From: Guillardia theta CCMP2712
Lineage: Eukaryota > Cryptophyceae > Pyrenomonadales > Geminigeraceae
NCBI RefSeq assembly: GCF_000315625.1
Contig: NW_005434663.1
Coordinates: 670,906 to 734,905 of the forward strand
Direction of reading: 5' to 3'
Length of the DNA stretch: 64,000 bases
Both the position numbers and the translations under genes were made by a program. A model generated the notes under the pieces. That model was not told the origin of the DNA and did no database searches. It saw nothing but the letters and a program-made list of their open reading frames with translations. Each line of letters starts with the position of its first letter. Within the stretch, counting starts at the first letter, position 1. This document shows positions 1 through 10,299 of the stretch, piece by piece.

Positions 1-1632
1 TTGATCTCCAGGAACGACGATATCTTTAAGAAGTACCAAACAACAATAAGGCTGTTATGGCAGCAGCCGAATCTTCTCATGATCCATTCTTGCACTCTGA
101 AGAGGATTGTGGGAATGGACTGCAACAGCGACTCCATTCTGTGCTCTCTTGTAGAAGTTATGATGCTGAAAACAGATTTTCAGATAGCGGCATACATTGA
201 AACGGTCTCTAGTTTCATTCTTTCTCGTCACTGTCGCTGCCTTGATCTTCTTGGGAGTTACGCAGTCTGCAAGCATTTCTCGTCCAGGAAGACTGCAATG
301 AGATGTCTCACCAAGGCAGCGATGAAGGACATGTCGTTGTTCGAGGCGTGCGTTAAGACCATTCTACAAAAACTGTCAGATGTCCATGTCAAGACAGATT
401 TCTGTCTGGAGGCTCTCCTAGACCTGGCTCGATCAAGCTGCCTTGCATTCTTGGCTCTTATCGCGGAGCACATGAATCGACTTGACCGTGACGGAAGAGT
501 TTTCATTGCGGTCCTACACGTGATCAAAATCATCGCACATGACAGCAACTGGACCTCAAACTGTGTACACACTCTGAATATGAATTTGCAGCATGAAAGC
601 AACTTGGCTCGCCAGAACGCTATACAAGCAATTGCTTTCGTTTGCAACAAAGAAACTACAAAGAATTACACTAGTGTGAAGACTACTCTTTACTTTCAGG
701 ACAGCGTTTCAACGTCAGAAATTCAACAATCTGTCCTCAAAGAGATGGCAAGGTATTTAGAACATTCCTCGAAAGACGTACAGGAATCAGCCATATCTGC
801 TTTCAAAGCCCTGAAAGAAGTGGGAGTCAGCAAAATCTCAATTGTTCAATGCGTTTCGAATTATCTTACCAATCCCTCAGAACAAATTCGTGATATGGCA
901 GTTTACGGTATTTCGCAGATAATTTCCAACTCGGACACTGATTGTGTACACATCTTATTTGAGACGATGAAAAACTCTAGCGAGCTTCAAAGAAAATCTA
1001 TTGTTCGCGCGCTGAGCAGAATTCTTCCAGAAACAAACATACGTGACATGAGCGCTACTTTGCCGAAGATAGAAAGCATCTACAGGGTGGAAATCGCTTT
1101 CACACTTCTTTCTTCACCTTCTACTTTCCTTACTGATGAGAAGGAGACTTTCTTAGGAACTCTGGCTCGGGTGACAGGAATTGCAGTTGAACGAATCAGT
1201 CTACGTGACGTCACTCGTGTCTCTCCATCAATAACACATGAAATATTGGCTAAAAGCGAACATGGACCAAAAACTTTGGGCTTGAACCAGAGCTATTGGA
1301 ATTCGACAAAGCCGAATTCCAGAAAGAGGAGGGGAGCGGCTTACGGCGGTGCAATGACGGTGCGTGTCGAGTGTGACATCCTTCTCAACAAGAATGAAAC
1401 ATGCGAGTTACTGTTTGATTCTGACAATCTGCAACAAGTTCTTTCCGAACAGGGTTACATTTGGCTGGAAGTAGTTCGACCCGCCTCGATTGCAAGCACG
1501 AACTCAACTCTGATTTCTCAGACAATGATGGATCTTTTGCAGGAGGAGCAGAGCCATCACGTGATACACGATGCCCTTAAAGTTCTCGAAGCCGTTGTCG
1601 AGCAGAAGCATATAGGGCTCAAATATATGTGA
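1..1632 (+). CDS. HEAT/ARM-repeat protein, 5' end outside the window
   Basis: The frame is open from the first base to a TGA at 1630-1632, giving 543 residues with no credible start, so the N terminus is probably cut by the window edge. Residues about 90-370 form repeated paired amphipathic helices typical of HEAT or armadillo repeats, with phrases such as SSKDVQESAISAFKALKEVG and NPSEQIRDMAVYGISQI. The C-terminal 170 residues are different. A segment reading ETFLGTLARVTGIAVERISL is followed by a basic RKRRG and then a strand-like stretch, a pattern I associate with small ferredoxin-like or SEA-like modules repeated in algal surface proteins; this is inference. HEAT arrays usually act as protein scaffolds, but no partner can be named. 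There is no intron in the visible part, and the 3' end faces the cytochrome c gene tail to tail. Confidence 0.7.
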   Translation: MISRNDDIFKKYQTTIRLLWQQPNLLMIHSCTLKRIVGMDCNSDSILCSLVEVMMLKTDFQIAAYIETVSSFILSRHCRCLDLLGSYAVCKHFSSRKTAMRCLTKAAMKDMSLFEACVKTILQKLSDVHVKTDFCLEALLDLARSSCLAFLALIAEHMNRLDRDGRVFIAVLHVIKIIAHDSNWTSNCVHTLNMNLQHESNLARQNAIQAIAFVCNKETTKNYTSVKTTLYFQDSVSTSEIQQSVLKEMARYLEHSSKDVQESAISAFKALKEVGVSKISIVQCVSNYLTNPSEQIRDMAVYGISQIISNSDTDCVHILFETMKNSSELQRKSIVRALSRILPETNIRDMSATLPKIESIYRVEIAFTLLSSPSTFLTDEKETFLGTLARVTGIAVERISLRDVTRVSPSITHEILAKSEHGPKTLGLNQSYWNSTKPNSRKRRGAAYGGAMTVRVECDILLNKNETCELLFDSDNLQQVLSEQGYIWLEVVRPASIASTNSTLISQTMMDLLQEEQSHHVIHDALKVLEAVVEQKHIGLKYM

Positions 1633-1741
1633 TCCATGAAATGATCCATGAATTTTCTATTTTTCAAAGGGATGCTCTATCATGCACAAGAACCATGATC
1701 ATGATATGTATTCATTACCACACAGCAAGAACAACGAGGCT

Positions 1742-2473
1742 TTAACCCCTGCTCTTGAGGAAAGCGATGAGATCTGCACGATCCTCGGCCTTCTTCAGAC
1801 CAGCAAACACCATCTTAGTACCGGGCATGTACTATCGAGCGCTGTCAGTTGCATCACAATAGCCCAGTCAAGCTTACCTTCTTGGGATCCTGCAAGTAGA
1901 CCTCAAGGTGCTTGTCACTCCAGATGATTCCAGAGTTCTTGTTGGCAGCCGAGTACGCAAACCCGGCTACCTGGCCTGACTCACGTCCAATGATACCCCA
2001 CAAATTGGGTCCCTGTCCGTTCTTTCCACCCTGAACCATTCTTTAGCAAACAAGGCGCACTAAATGTCTAGCAGTTTGAAAACAAGACATAAACAAAACA
2101 AAATCGAAGAAAGTCGAAGAGCACTGTCAACAGATGCATTGCCGTGGAATAGATTGGGAGAAAGCGACACAACTCATGACATCAGATTCAGTCATAAGCT
2201 TGAGTAAACATAAAGGAACTCTAACACACTTTCGACGGCATCTATAATGTCTACAAGGAGCCTGGTCAGGCCAACAATCAACATCACAGGACACATCGTG
2301 TCTGGCAAATCCCCACGCTGTCACGAGACCATAGATTCCAGACATCCCTCGCAACAAGTAAGGGTTCTAACCTGGTCGGCATTGTGGCACTGGGCGCACT
2401 TGGTCTTGAAGATCTTCGCACCCTTCTCGACATTTCCGTCGGCTACAGTCACATCCGGCTCAGGGATACCCAT
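1742..2473 (-). CDS. CYC: Cytochrome c, mitochondrial electron carrier
   Basis: Three exons on the minus strand (2473-2372, 2030-1878, 1831-1742) join in phase 0 to give 114 residues. Exon 1 ends with the haem-attachment motif CAQCH. Exon 2 carries [13 protein letters not shown] and the FAYSAANKN segment. Exon 3 carries [14 protein letters not shown] with the axial Met, and ends LIAFLKSRG. Length and spacing from CAQCH to GPNL equal those of plant and animal cytochrome c, which fixed the acceptor at 2031. The protein shuttles electrons from complex III to cytochrome oxidase in the intermembrane space; as in the family there is no cleaved presequence. Intron 1 is 341 bp, long for this locus, and intron 2 is 46 bp. 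The gene is divergent from the LysM gene across a G-rich spacer. Confidence 0.95.
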
Positions 2474-3652
2474 GGTGTTCGCTGCTTCTCGCTGCTTGCT
2501 TGAGGTTGCTCAGAATGTGGGGGTAGGGTCTGGTTGGGGTGCATATCCCACGGCCTCGGGGTAAGTTGATGGTAGATAAGGGGGGTAGTCGTGCAAGGAC
2601 ACTGTACGACGATGGGAAATAAGGGGGTATGTCACGGGCTCAGTACGGGTCCTGCGAGATGATTTCTTATTCTGCAAGGTAGGGGTGTGCAATGAGTCCA
2701 CTGACCGGTGGATGGCGATGAGGGGGTGGGGTGGAGGAGGGGTGATGAATGTGGTACGAGGCGTAGAATGGGGATCTGGATGGGTGGGTCCCATGTACCC
2801 CCCTTGCCCTGAGACCCTTGAGGATCTTGGGGGATCTGTGACTGAGGTGGAAGGGGGTAGAGACAGGGGGGTGGTGGAATGCGTAGGGTGGTAGGGGGTA
2901 GGGGAGGAGCGGGAGCTTGGGAGTGTGTCCACGTGCTGATGCGATGGAGCGATCCTATTTCTCAATTTAAAAATCAGTATATTGAAAAGAAACTCAATTA
3001 TTCCATAGTACAGATTCAATTCTTATTTCAATTTACAATGGAAATTATTTGTATGTTAAAATTGAAAGGTAATAATTTGTTTCCAAATTACATCTATATA
3101 TATTCCCAACGGTAATGATTTCAGTACCAGTCACTCTCAATAATCGTACCAGTTCCTTTTTTGTCAAGGAGCTCTAGCGGGAGGGCGTCAAGGGGGGTAG
3201 AGGGTCCATAATGAATATTATATGGGTAGGTCATTGTATATCCAAAGGGAGGGTAGGGTCAAACATAAGTGATCAGATGGTGGGGTGGGACATAGACATG
3301 CTACGTATCAGCTGTCATCCATAAAAAAGAGCTCTGAGGCGAGCCAGTAAAACCAATTTCTGTGGCCCGGCGGCCCCGGGCCCGGCCCGAGAGTAAAATG
3401 CTAGCTGGAGTACTTGGTGTCCGTCCGATAACCGTTACGATCTCCGTTATCCTTGGCCCTTGGTCCCGCAGGCCGCGAATGAATGGTGGTGTGAAGGTAA
3501 GCGGAGGACGAACGCTGATGAGAGAGTTGAGGCCGATAGAGGGGTTAGAGAGGTGAAACGATTCTATTGACCTCTGTTGTGTATCATAGTGACTATCCCC
3601 AACCTGTTCTCTGGTGCTTCTTCTTGTCTTAACCTGATTTCAATGCATACAG
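2474..3652. promoter_or_regulatory. Divergent spacer between cytochrome c and LysM genes
   Basis: No supported gene lies in these 1.18 kb. Bases about 2515-2930 and 3190-3265 are a G-rich, repetitive stretch on the plus strand made of variants of GGGGTAGGGG and GGTGGGGTGG. Bases 2950-3110 are AT-rich. A short GGCCCGGCC island sits at 3362-3395. The spacer must hold both promoters, but I see no convincing TATA box. Confidence 0.5.
3362..3395. promoter_or_regulatory. Short GGCCCGGCC island (island a)
   Basis: About 34 bases of nearly pure C/G with overlapping GGCCC, CCGGG and GGCCCG palindromes, in a spacer that is otherwise G-rich or AT-rich. It resembles the larger islands near 6.2, 25.2, 32.1, 45.6 and 56.9 kb and, like most of them, lies between divergent start codons. 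Confidence 0.4.
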
Positions 3653-5197
3653 ATGTTAGTTCAGTTTCAATTGGCAAGCTTCTTTGCCGTTGCCTTCACG
3701 CTTGTGCTGCAAACTCCACATGTCGGAGCTACATGTGCGAACTTTGCAGCTTGGCTGAAACCTGTCAACCAGAGCCATGTAAGTCCAAATCCGCAAGTGC
3801 TATCCATTAATACAACGTTTTCAGCAAGCGTTTGGGTTTGTGGCTTTCAGGCCTTTGCCTGATGGACAGTCCATCGTAATAGATTGGCAAATTCAGTACC
3901 CTTCGAATGCAAACCCGAACATTCAGACGAGGCTGGCCGGGGTTTTCGGTCCTTCGACGAACCCTCCGGCAAGTGCATCGGCCTGTTTTCGCTTTTTGAC
4001 GTCATTCATTTCAGTATAAGCCATCGAATTCGGGTCCTTTGTTGGATTTGGGATCCATTGTCAGCTCTCCTGGGAACGTAGTCTCGTCCCGAATAATGAG
4101 AGCATCCAACCACATGTCTCAAATCTTGTCGTTTATGCGTGAGGGGTCGCTTTTCGTCGATGTGAGCAGTACCGCTGTATGCTCGCTTTCCTCCTGATTT
4201 GCACTTGCAAAGGTCATATTGGACCCCACAACAAAAGAAGAGCTTTACGGAAAGATTGTCATTCCAAGCTGTATGGAGGCTTCGCTACAAAATACTTTCG
4301 CATCGGGATTTGCAAATCTTCTCTACACGGCAGAATACTATGCACTTCGGTTCATTTTTCGACAGGATGTAACAGGTGTAACTGCTTCATTGGGATTTGC
4401 GGTATCCATGCGCATTATCTTTTACCTTGTTATTGATGATGCTCAAAACTCCAGAACGTCAGCCAAACAAGTAGTGTGAAACTGAACAACGAAATTCGAA
4501 CCAGTGGGCAAAGCTACATGTACGTATTCAGATAATTTTGGTTGTGTATTGACGTATTGCAATCGAAAGTTACACTGTCGGGTGGAAATCTGATTGGCCT
4601 GGAGTGAATTTTCAGTCTCCAGCAACTTTAACCACCAGCCAGGGGCAAATTTTGTTTCAGTTTGCAGCTGCCCTACATTGTAGAGTGCTTTCAAATGTAC
4701 CTACAATCATATGTTTCGATCTCATGACTTAATCTCGTGGCAGGTGGACAGTTCGCTGTTTAGAATAGCTGAGGATTACAGAAGTGACTGGATCACAATC
4801 TGGTCGATGAACCCTCGCAATCCAGATGTTCGTACTTCTCTGTCACCGATATACTTCGCACACCCGTACTCGGTTTGTTTGTTTCCTCCTACCCTTGGGT
4901 AAGTGCGACTGATGACTTCTTAAAGGTGGAAATGGGGGGATCAGCGCAAGACATTTTTCAACGCTTTGGAATGAGCACTGTTGAATTGCAGACAATGAAT
5001 CAGCATATTGTAGATGTTAACTCTCTGAAGCCCGGAGGTGAGTTTGAACAATGATTGATCTTTTGATAATTTGAGTCGTGATGATTGATATCACTTATGC
5101 ATCTGGAATGGTTAATTTTTCTTTTACAGACGTAGTTTGTGTAATCCCACGATGGCACTCGGTCAGAAGTGGGAATGGGGCATCGATTTGCGTATGA
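3653..5197 (+). CDS. Secreted protein with tandem LysM-like domains
   Basis: Nine exons can be joined in frame: 3653-3778, 3825-3968, 4015-4161, 4213-4401, 4455-4519, 4570-4696, 4744-4872, 4926-5037, 5130-5197. The product starts with a clear signal peptide (hydrophobic residues 5-25 ending HVGA). Its C-terminal third contains LysM-like units: SLFRIAEDYRSDWITIWSMN followed by PRNPDVR, and AQDIFQRFGMSTVELQTMN ending LKPGDVVCVIP. A weaker candidate begins YTVGWKSDW. LysM domains bind N-acetylglucosamine polymers, so a role at the cell surface or in prey or wall recognition is plausible; that is inference. Introns 1 and 2 are both 46 bp, and intron 2 uses a GC donor. The donor at 4162 could instead be 4177, which would add five residues. 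The gene converges on the calmodulin-like gene. Confidence 0.75.
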
Positions 5198-5286
5198 TAG
5201 ACTTTTAACTTCTTGTAGAAACTAGTGAATAGAAAGAGAAAAGAAAATCTTTGTAATGTTACTGCTCCAATATACCTGGCTGAGTA

Positions 5287-6090
5287 TCATGGTTCTTGTT
5301 TGGGCAAGACAAGCACTGAAAACAGCTCTGGGGAGATATACTTTGTTTTCTGTCCTTCCTGTTCAAGGCAGCACTTGTCCTGATAGGAACTGTCAGGGGT
5401 GAAGAAATTGTGAGGAGTGAGAAACCTCCATGAGAGCCAAGAATTCATCGACTTCTTCGGGAGGAAGCTTATCACCATAGGACGAAAGAATCTTTCTCAT
5501 CTCATCAACCGAGAGGCCCTTCCCTTGCTTGTCGAATACTGAGAATGCATCCTGGCCGCAGCAATCACTTCACCGATTCAGTCAACAACTTTTGAAGACC
5601 AACCCTGATCTGGTTCTCAGATATTGGCTTTGCCAGCAGCTTTGCGAGCAGCGGTACCATAGGCGCTAGCCTACCGTACAGGGAAGTCCGATGGTCAGCA
5701 ATCGCGCACAGAGGTTCGGCTGGAAAATGATTCATACCTTACCACACCTTCTCCGTTTGGATCACAAACTTGGCAAACTTGCTGCATGAATGTAATGAGT
5801 GTGGATTTCCTCAGAAAGAACGAAGTTTTGTCAGGTAACTTATGCTCAACAACCTGTATGTCTTTGGTGGAGGGGTTACAATTTACGGATCTGAGGAACA
5901 TACCGACATCTTCGCTAGAGATCACCCCCTGCCAACCCGGCATGTCATGGTCATGGTCCCCATCAGTTCTCAGTTTCAGTCCGAGACTCACCTCTCCTAG
6001 TTTCTTGTTGTAGAAGGCCTTGAAATTCTCCTCCACAAGCTCCATAGGCAACTCGACCGCAGTCTTAGCCGCAGCGTCGGCCTCTGCCAT
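5287..6090 (-). CDS. Calmodulin/myosin-light-chain-like EF-hand protein
   Basis: Six exons (6090-5992, 5928-5854, 5781-5738, 5670-5604, 5551-5426, 5379-5287) give 167 residues that align end to end with calmodulin. Matching stretches are FKAFYNKKLGEGVISSEDV in lobe one and DAFSVFDKQGKGLSVDEM with LPPEEVDEFLALME in lobe two. All four calcium loops are degraded: loop 1 is YNKKLGEGVISS, loop 2 CDPNGEGVVRLA, loop 3 has Gln and Lys at ligand positions, and loop 4 has no acidic ligands. It may therefore bind a target without calcium, as essential myosin light chains do. Introns 1 and 2 are 63 and 72 bp, divisible by three and stop-free, so reading through them hides the splice sites; the calmodulin alignment reveals them. 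The ATG at 6090 was chosen because coding upstream of it would run through a GC island. Confidence 0.82.
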
Positions 6091-6752
6091 TCTCCTCCCC
6101 CTCAATTGGTGGATTGACGTTGTCGTTGACTTGTAAATGATGGATGCGTCAAAAAAACTAACCAAAAGTTCAAACGTCAGTGGCCGGCGGGCGTCACTGA
6201 TCACCGGGCCGGCCCGGAATGGCTCCGACTGAGTCAGTGCCCGGCGGGCCGGCCGCTTGGCAACGGGTGGACGCCGGTACCGTCCACTGTCTTTCCTCAC
6301 TGACTGATTTGAGGAACTTTACTCAAAGTTTTAAGTTAAAAATCAGATTTGAGGAAAACGATTCCGTCCCCCTCCACTGACTCATACCGTACGGTCCGGA
6401 CCTCACTGGCGGAAGGAGGGGTAGACTCTCCTGATTGTCCTCGTACTGATTTTCAATAAACTTAACTTTGAGTAAAACAGGTAGTATCTACCTCTGTCCA
6501 GCCTATACTCCGGTTCGGAGACTGACCACCACCCCACCCCCTAATATACCTATATTGACCCCCCGATCCCCCAGCTTCCACCCCTTCGGCATTCCGAATT
6601 TGCTTCCCCGTCTGTTGCTACCAGTCCTCGCTCCTCTCGGATCAGCCTCTCTCTTCTGCTCCTTGTGAATCTCAACCTCCCCCCCCTCGTCTCCTCCTCC
6701 TCCTGCACTTACAGACGGCGTTCCCGAGGTCCCTGCGGTCATAGTAGGAAGA
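6091..6752. promoter_or_regulatory. Divergent spacer with GGCCGG island (island b)
   Basis: This spacer separates the start of the EF-hand gene from that of the PDZ gene. Bases about 6180-6290 are a C/G island with GGGCCGGCCCGG, GGCGGGCCGGCC and three CACTGA or CAGTG motifs. Bases 6300-6480 are AT-richer and hold two copies of a TTTGAGGAA word and ACTTTGAGTAAA. Bases 6520-6720 are pyrimidine-rich. No gene seen. Confidence 0.5.
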
Positions 6753-9700
6753 ATGGATGTGTGCAAGTTGCTTATGCTAGACATTGAGGCAGCCGTCAGC
6801 GAGCTTTGTCATGATGATTCCGGATACACGATTGGATCCCTCGGAATCGCATTGGATGGATGTACGATCGTTGGAATCATAGAAGACGGTCCAGCATTCC
6901 AGAGCGAGAAACTGAACCTGGGAGACAAGATCGTAAAAGTGGACGAGGTTCTTGTCACAGAGAGTTCGATCATATCCGCCATAGCAGGAGGCGAAGAGGA
7001 GCAGGTCGTGATCGAGGTTCAAAAGTCTACTGGGAGGAACGTCAAGGTGTGATGGGGGCCGGCATGAAGGGATGGAAGTGAAGTTGGCATGTGCAGGTGG
7101 AGTTAACGCGGGTGAAATCCCTTGACTTGATAGCCCTCCATGAGCTCTCTAGTCAAGTCAATCTAGCCGTTCACACATGTGAGAGAGGAGGAAGATGTGA
7201 ACCTGCACGTGACGCCAGCTGGTGCAGGTGAACACCTGCAAGAGGAGCCGGAAAGCAGCAACGGGAGAAGAGTCTCGGACCTGATGGGCATTCTCGGGAA
7301 TCTGACGGAACTTTTGAAGCGCTCCTACCACAAGGTGAGAGGATGACGACGTGTTCCTATATGCCATGACGCTCGTAAAGAGACAAAAAGCTAGCTCGAG
7401 TTATCTCTATCGTTTGCGACGGTCTCAAGAACGAATGTACGTCATGTTATGTTATGACGGCAACTGACGTATACAATGATATGCGTGCAGGTCTTTGAAT
7501 ATCAAAGATCTGCAATTGCAAATGGAGAACATGAACACGTCGAATGAAAGTCAGATGCAAGATGCTATGGACGCCAGAGATAAGATCAAGCAAGAGTGCA
7601 TTGATCTGATCAACCAGCTGCAGGTATGGTAGCGCACCTCTCGCTCCATGGCGTGCTGACAAACGGCATTTGCAGATCTCTGAATCTGTGCTGAAAGGAC
7701 TTGAATCTCAACTCAACAATGCTATGGTGATGCGATCGACCATGATTTGATGGATGCTCTTGACGTGTTCCAAAAGATATCAATAGAAGAGAGACAGAGA
7801 CGCCTCGATGAAGCGACGGAGCGGGAGAATTCTCTCAAACGAGAGATTCAAGAGCTTCAAGTGATGTACAAGCAGGTATTCCCTCTTCACAAGATGTCTT
7901 GAGAACATGATGGTGATGATCCAATGCAGGTTGTCGCAGGCCCGTCATCCATGGACAACGTTAGCCCAAATTTGCATTGTCAGAAAGACATTGAATCCTT
8001 ATGAAAACAGGAGGTGCAGCAATTAAAAGCAGAAATCAAAGAGAAGGAGGAAATAATCCAGGGAATGAAAAAGGACTTCAGGTATTCTGAGTTTAATCAA
8101 GTTCTTGTGGATGTAATTGCGAGTACAGATCAAACTCTTCTCCTACAACTCATGATGGCATTCAAGGATTCAAGCAACAACCCATTCACTTCCATCAACC
8201 AAACACACCGACACAGAATTCAAGTCACATCAATAAGGTCTTTTGGGATCAGCTGGCGATCCATGTGGATTTGACAGGAGTTTGGACAGGATGGAACTTG
8301 TTGGTGTAAGAACATCACGCCGGAATACGTGCAACATCTGGAGGTAAACCACAGTACCCGCATACTTTGGTGACGGCTGGTTGGCAGCTTTCAACAAGCA
8401 CTTTGGAGAAAGCAGTCGAAACCTTGAAGTTTGAGACTGTCCATATGTCGCACGACTACAACAGATGCAAAAGGAAATGCAACTCTCTGTTGACTGAGAG
8501 AAGCCTGATCCTCAAGGAAGGCGAGGAATGGAAGACCAAGGTAAATCCCAAGACGTGTGTGAACGTTAAAATGTGATGAGTTTGCAGAACTCCAGCTTGC
8601 AGTCTGAACTTCGGAGATTGAGTTCAATGTCTCGATGATAAGATCGTGCTAATCGGTTTTGACTTGCTGCCAGCAGACTTGAATCTCAGAGGGATCTTTT
8701 GGAACTCTCGTAACTTCATCTGATCACCGCAATCAAGCCATATGATTCACGCATGAACAGGTCACAAGAGATGAATAACATACGTCAGCACATGCATGGA
8801 AGAGAAGAGAGCAAGGTAGAGATTATGTTTCAACTCAATTGTTTGATTGCTGTGTTCAGGCCGAAATCATGCACTTGAATACCACGAGACCTACAGCGAG
8901 AGCATCCGCATCTTCACCTTCGCTTGACACTTCTCTCAATCCTACTTCGAAGCGAACAGAGTTGTCCTTCATGGGTAGACGTTCCTGGCTCCTGTATGCT
9001 TGCAAGCCCTGATGTCCACACAGATCACCAGACGAGATCAAACTCAACAGAAACCAAAACTAACGCATGGTCCGCGAGTCTAAAAGAGCATACTCAGAGA
9101 AGCCCTCAGGCACTCCCTCGCTCAACCTGCTGCCTTGTGACTGATCCTTCCAGATCTCTCCCAACCCTCCTCCTGTTCAATATCTTGCCGGTTCGGGAGA
9201 TTCTGCGGGAGAGCTGGTCTTTTCCAGCAGCACTGTGACTGTCTCTGTGTTTGCACTCTCAAGTTGATTGTGATGCAGTCTACCATTTCCTCTCAAACCT
9301 CAAAAGTTCCTTCACCCAGCAATCAGCGCGTGCAGACTGTCAAGACCTACTCCTCCATCCCGCATGTTCCACCCTCACAACCGTCGGGCTACAACTCCTG
9401 GCACGGTGAGTTGAGGGTGGCAAGGTGAGTTCTCTCATGACGGAGATTGCAGCATCGCCATCCCCGTCGTTACATTCGTCTAATGACGGACGGAACTCGA
9501 TTCAATCGTCTCCTGGCCCCTTGCATCGATCGTATGACAGGGGCGGGCAAGGCTCGCAGCAGGTTTACGCTAGGAACGTTCAAGGTAGACTTTCACTGTC
9601 AAGGTTGGAAGAGTCACGCAGACGCTGCAGTGCTGGCAACCAACAACTTTCAAGTCGCCTACCCGCTCGGAGCACCGATGGTATGCGAGTTGTTGTGAGC

Positions 9701-10092
9701 GAGAGAAGATTGACCGGCATCAGGTGCACTATCAGCAACAATATGTGTCTGTGCCAGTCCAGGTCCCATATCAACAGCAACGTTCTATGCGAGTATCGGC
9801 AAGAGACAAGGTGCTGGAGAAGAGGGCTTGCGATCTCCTTCAGATCTCTCACGTCAATGCAGACAACGATGTGGCTGAGGGTGATGAACTCCGGGTATGT
9901 GGAATGATGACATGTGAGGTCATAGTATGGTCTTGTGCGCTGAAGCTAAATTTCCTTCTTAAAGATATATTTCCTTGTCAAAGATATTTTTCTTTCTCAA
10001 GCTATATTTCCTTCTCAAAGATATAGTTTTCCTTGTCCTGAACGCGCAAGATGATCACCTTCCCCTCCTGTTTGCAGTTGGATATCAGTTGA
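6753..10092 (+). CDS. PDZ domain plus coiled-coil protein, many small exons
   Basis: Exon 1 (6753-7046) and the start of exon 2 (7097-7178) encode a PDZ domain: GSLGIALDG supplies the ligand loop, IIEDGPAFQSEKLNLGDKI the central part, and GRNVKVELTRV the last strand. Exons at 7228-7334, 7381-7421, 7491-7623, 7676-7726, 7777-7875, 7930-7959, 8011-8081, 8129-8237, 8278-8343, 8388-8540, 8588-8628, 8675-8709, 8761-8815 and 8860-8974 join in frame and encode mostly charged heptad-like coiled coil. A Ser/Gln-rich tail follows from 9024. The exon order between about 9100 and 9720 is unresolved. The last coding pieces I support are 9726-9894 and 10078-10092. PDZ domains bind C-terminal peptides, so this is a likely scaffold. 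The acceptor near 8674 is a NAGNAG tandem. One intron (7335-7380) is exactly 46 bp. Confidence 0.65.
9945..10042 (+). repeat. Imperfect tandem repeat in the last intron of the PDZ gene
   Basis: Four imperfect units built on TTTCCTTCTCAAAGATAT follow one another in the pyrimidine-rich intron that ends at 10077. Units differ by one or two substitutions and by spacer length. Confidence 0.6.
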
Positions 10093-10299
10093 ATCTTCTT
10101 CATAATGATCTGTTACCTTGGTTCCTAAAACGACTTTCCGTCCATCTGTCGGACAAATCGACCAGCTTGATATTTGATAGTTCGGATGAAACGACGCAAC
10201 CGTCTGACTTTGACGTGTTTCACGCACGATTCTATCGACCGCGTGCTCTTACCTGGCATCAAGATCGACTGCGTCATCCTTCCGAAGCTGCCCAGAGCG

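Noticed and set aside
2515-2930. Telomere repeat interpretation of the GGGGTAGGGG tract
   Set aside because: Spacing is irregular, orientation varies along the window, and ordinary genes lie on both sides, so it is not a chromosome end.
4219-4479. Plus-strand frame continuing through 4402-4454
   Set aside because: This is intron 4 of the LysM gene; splicing restores a frame that leads into the LysM repeats.
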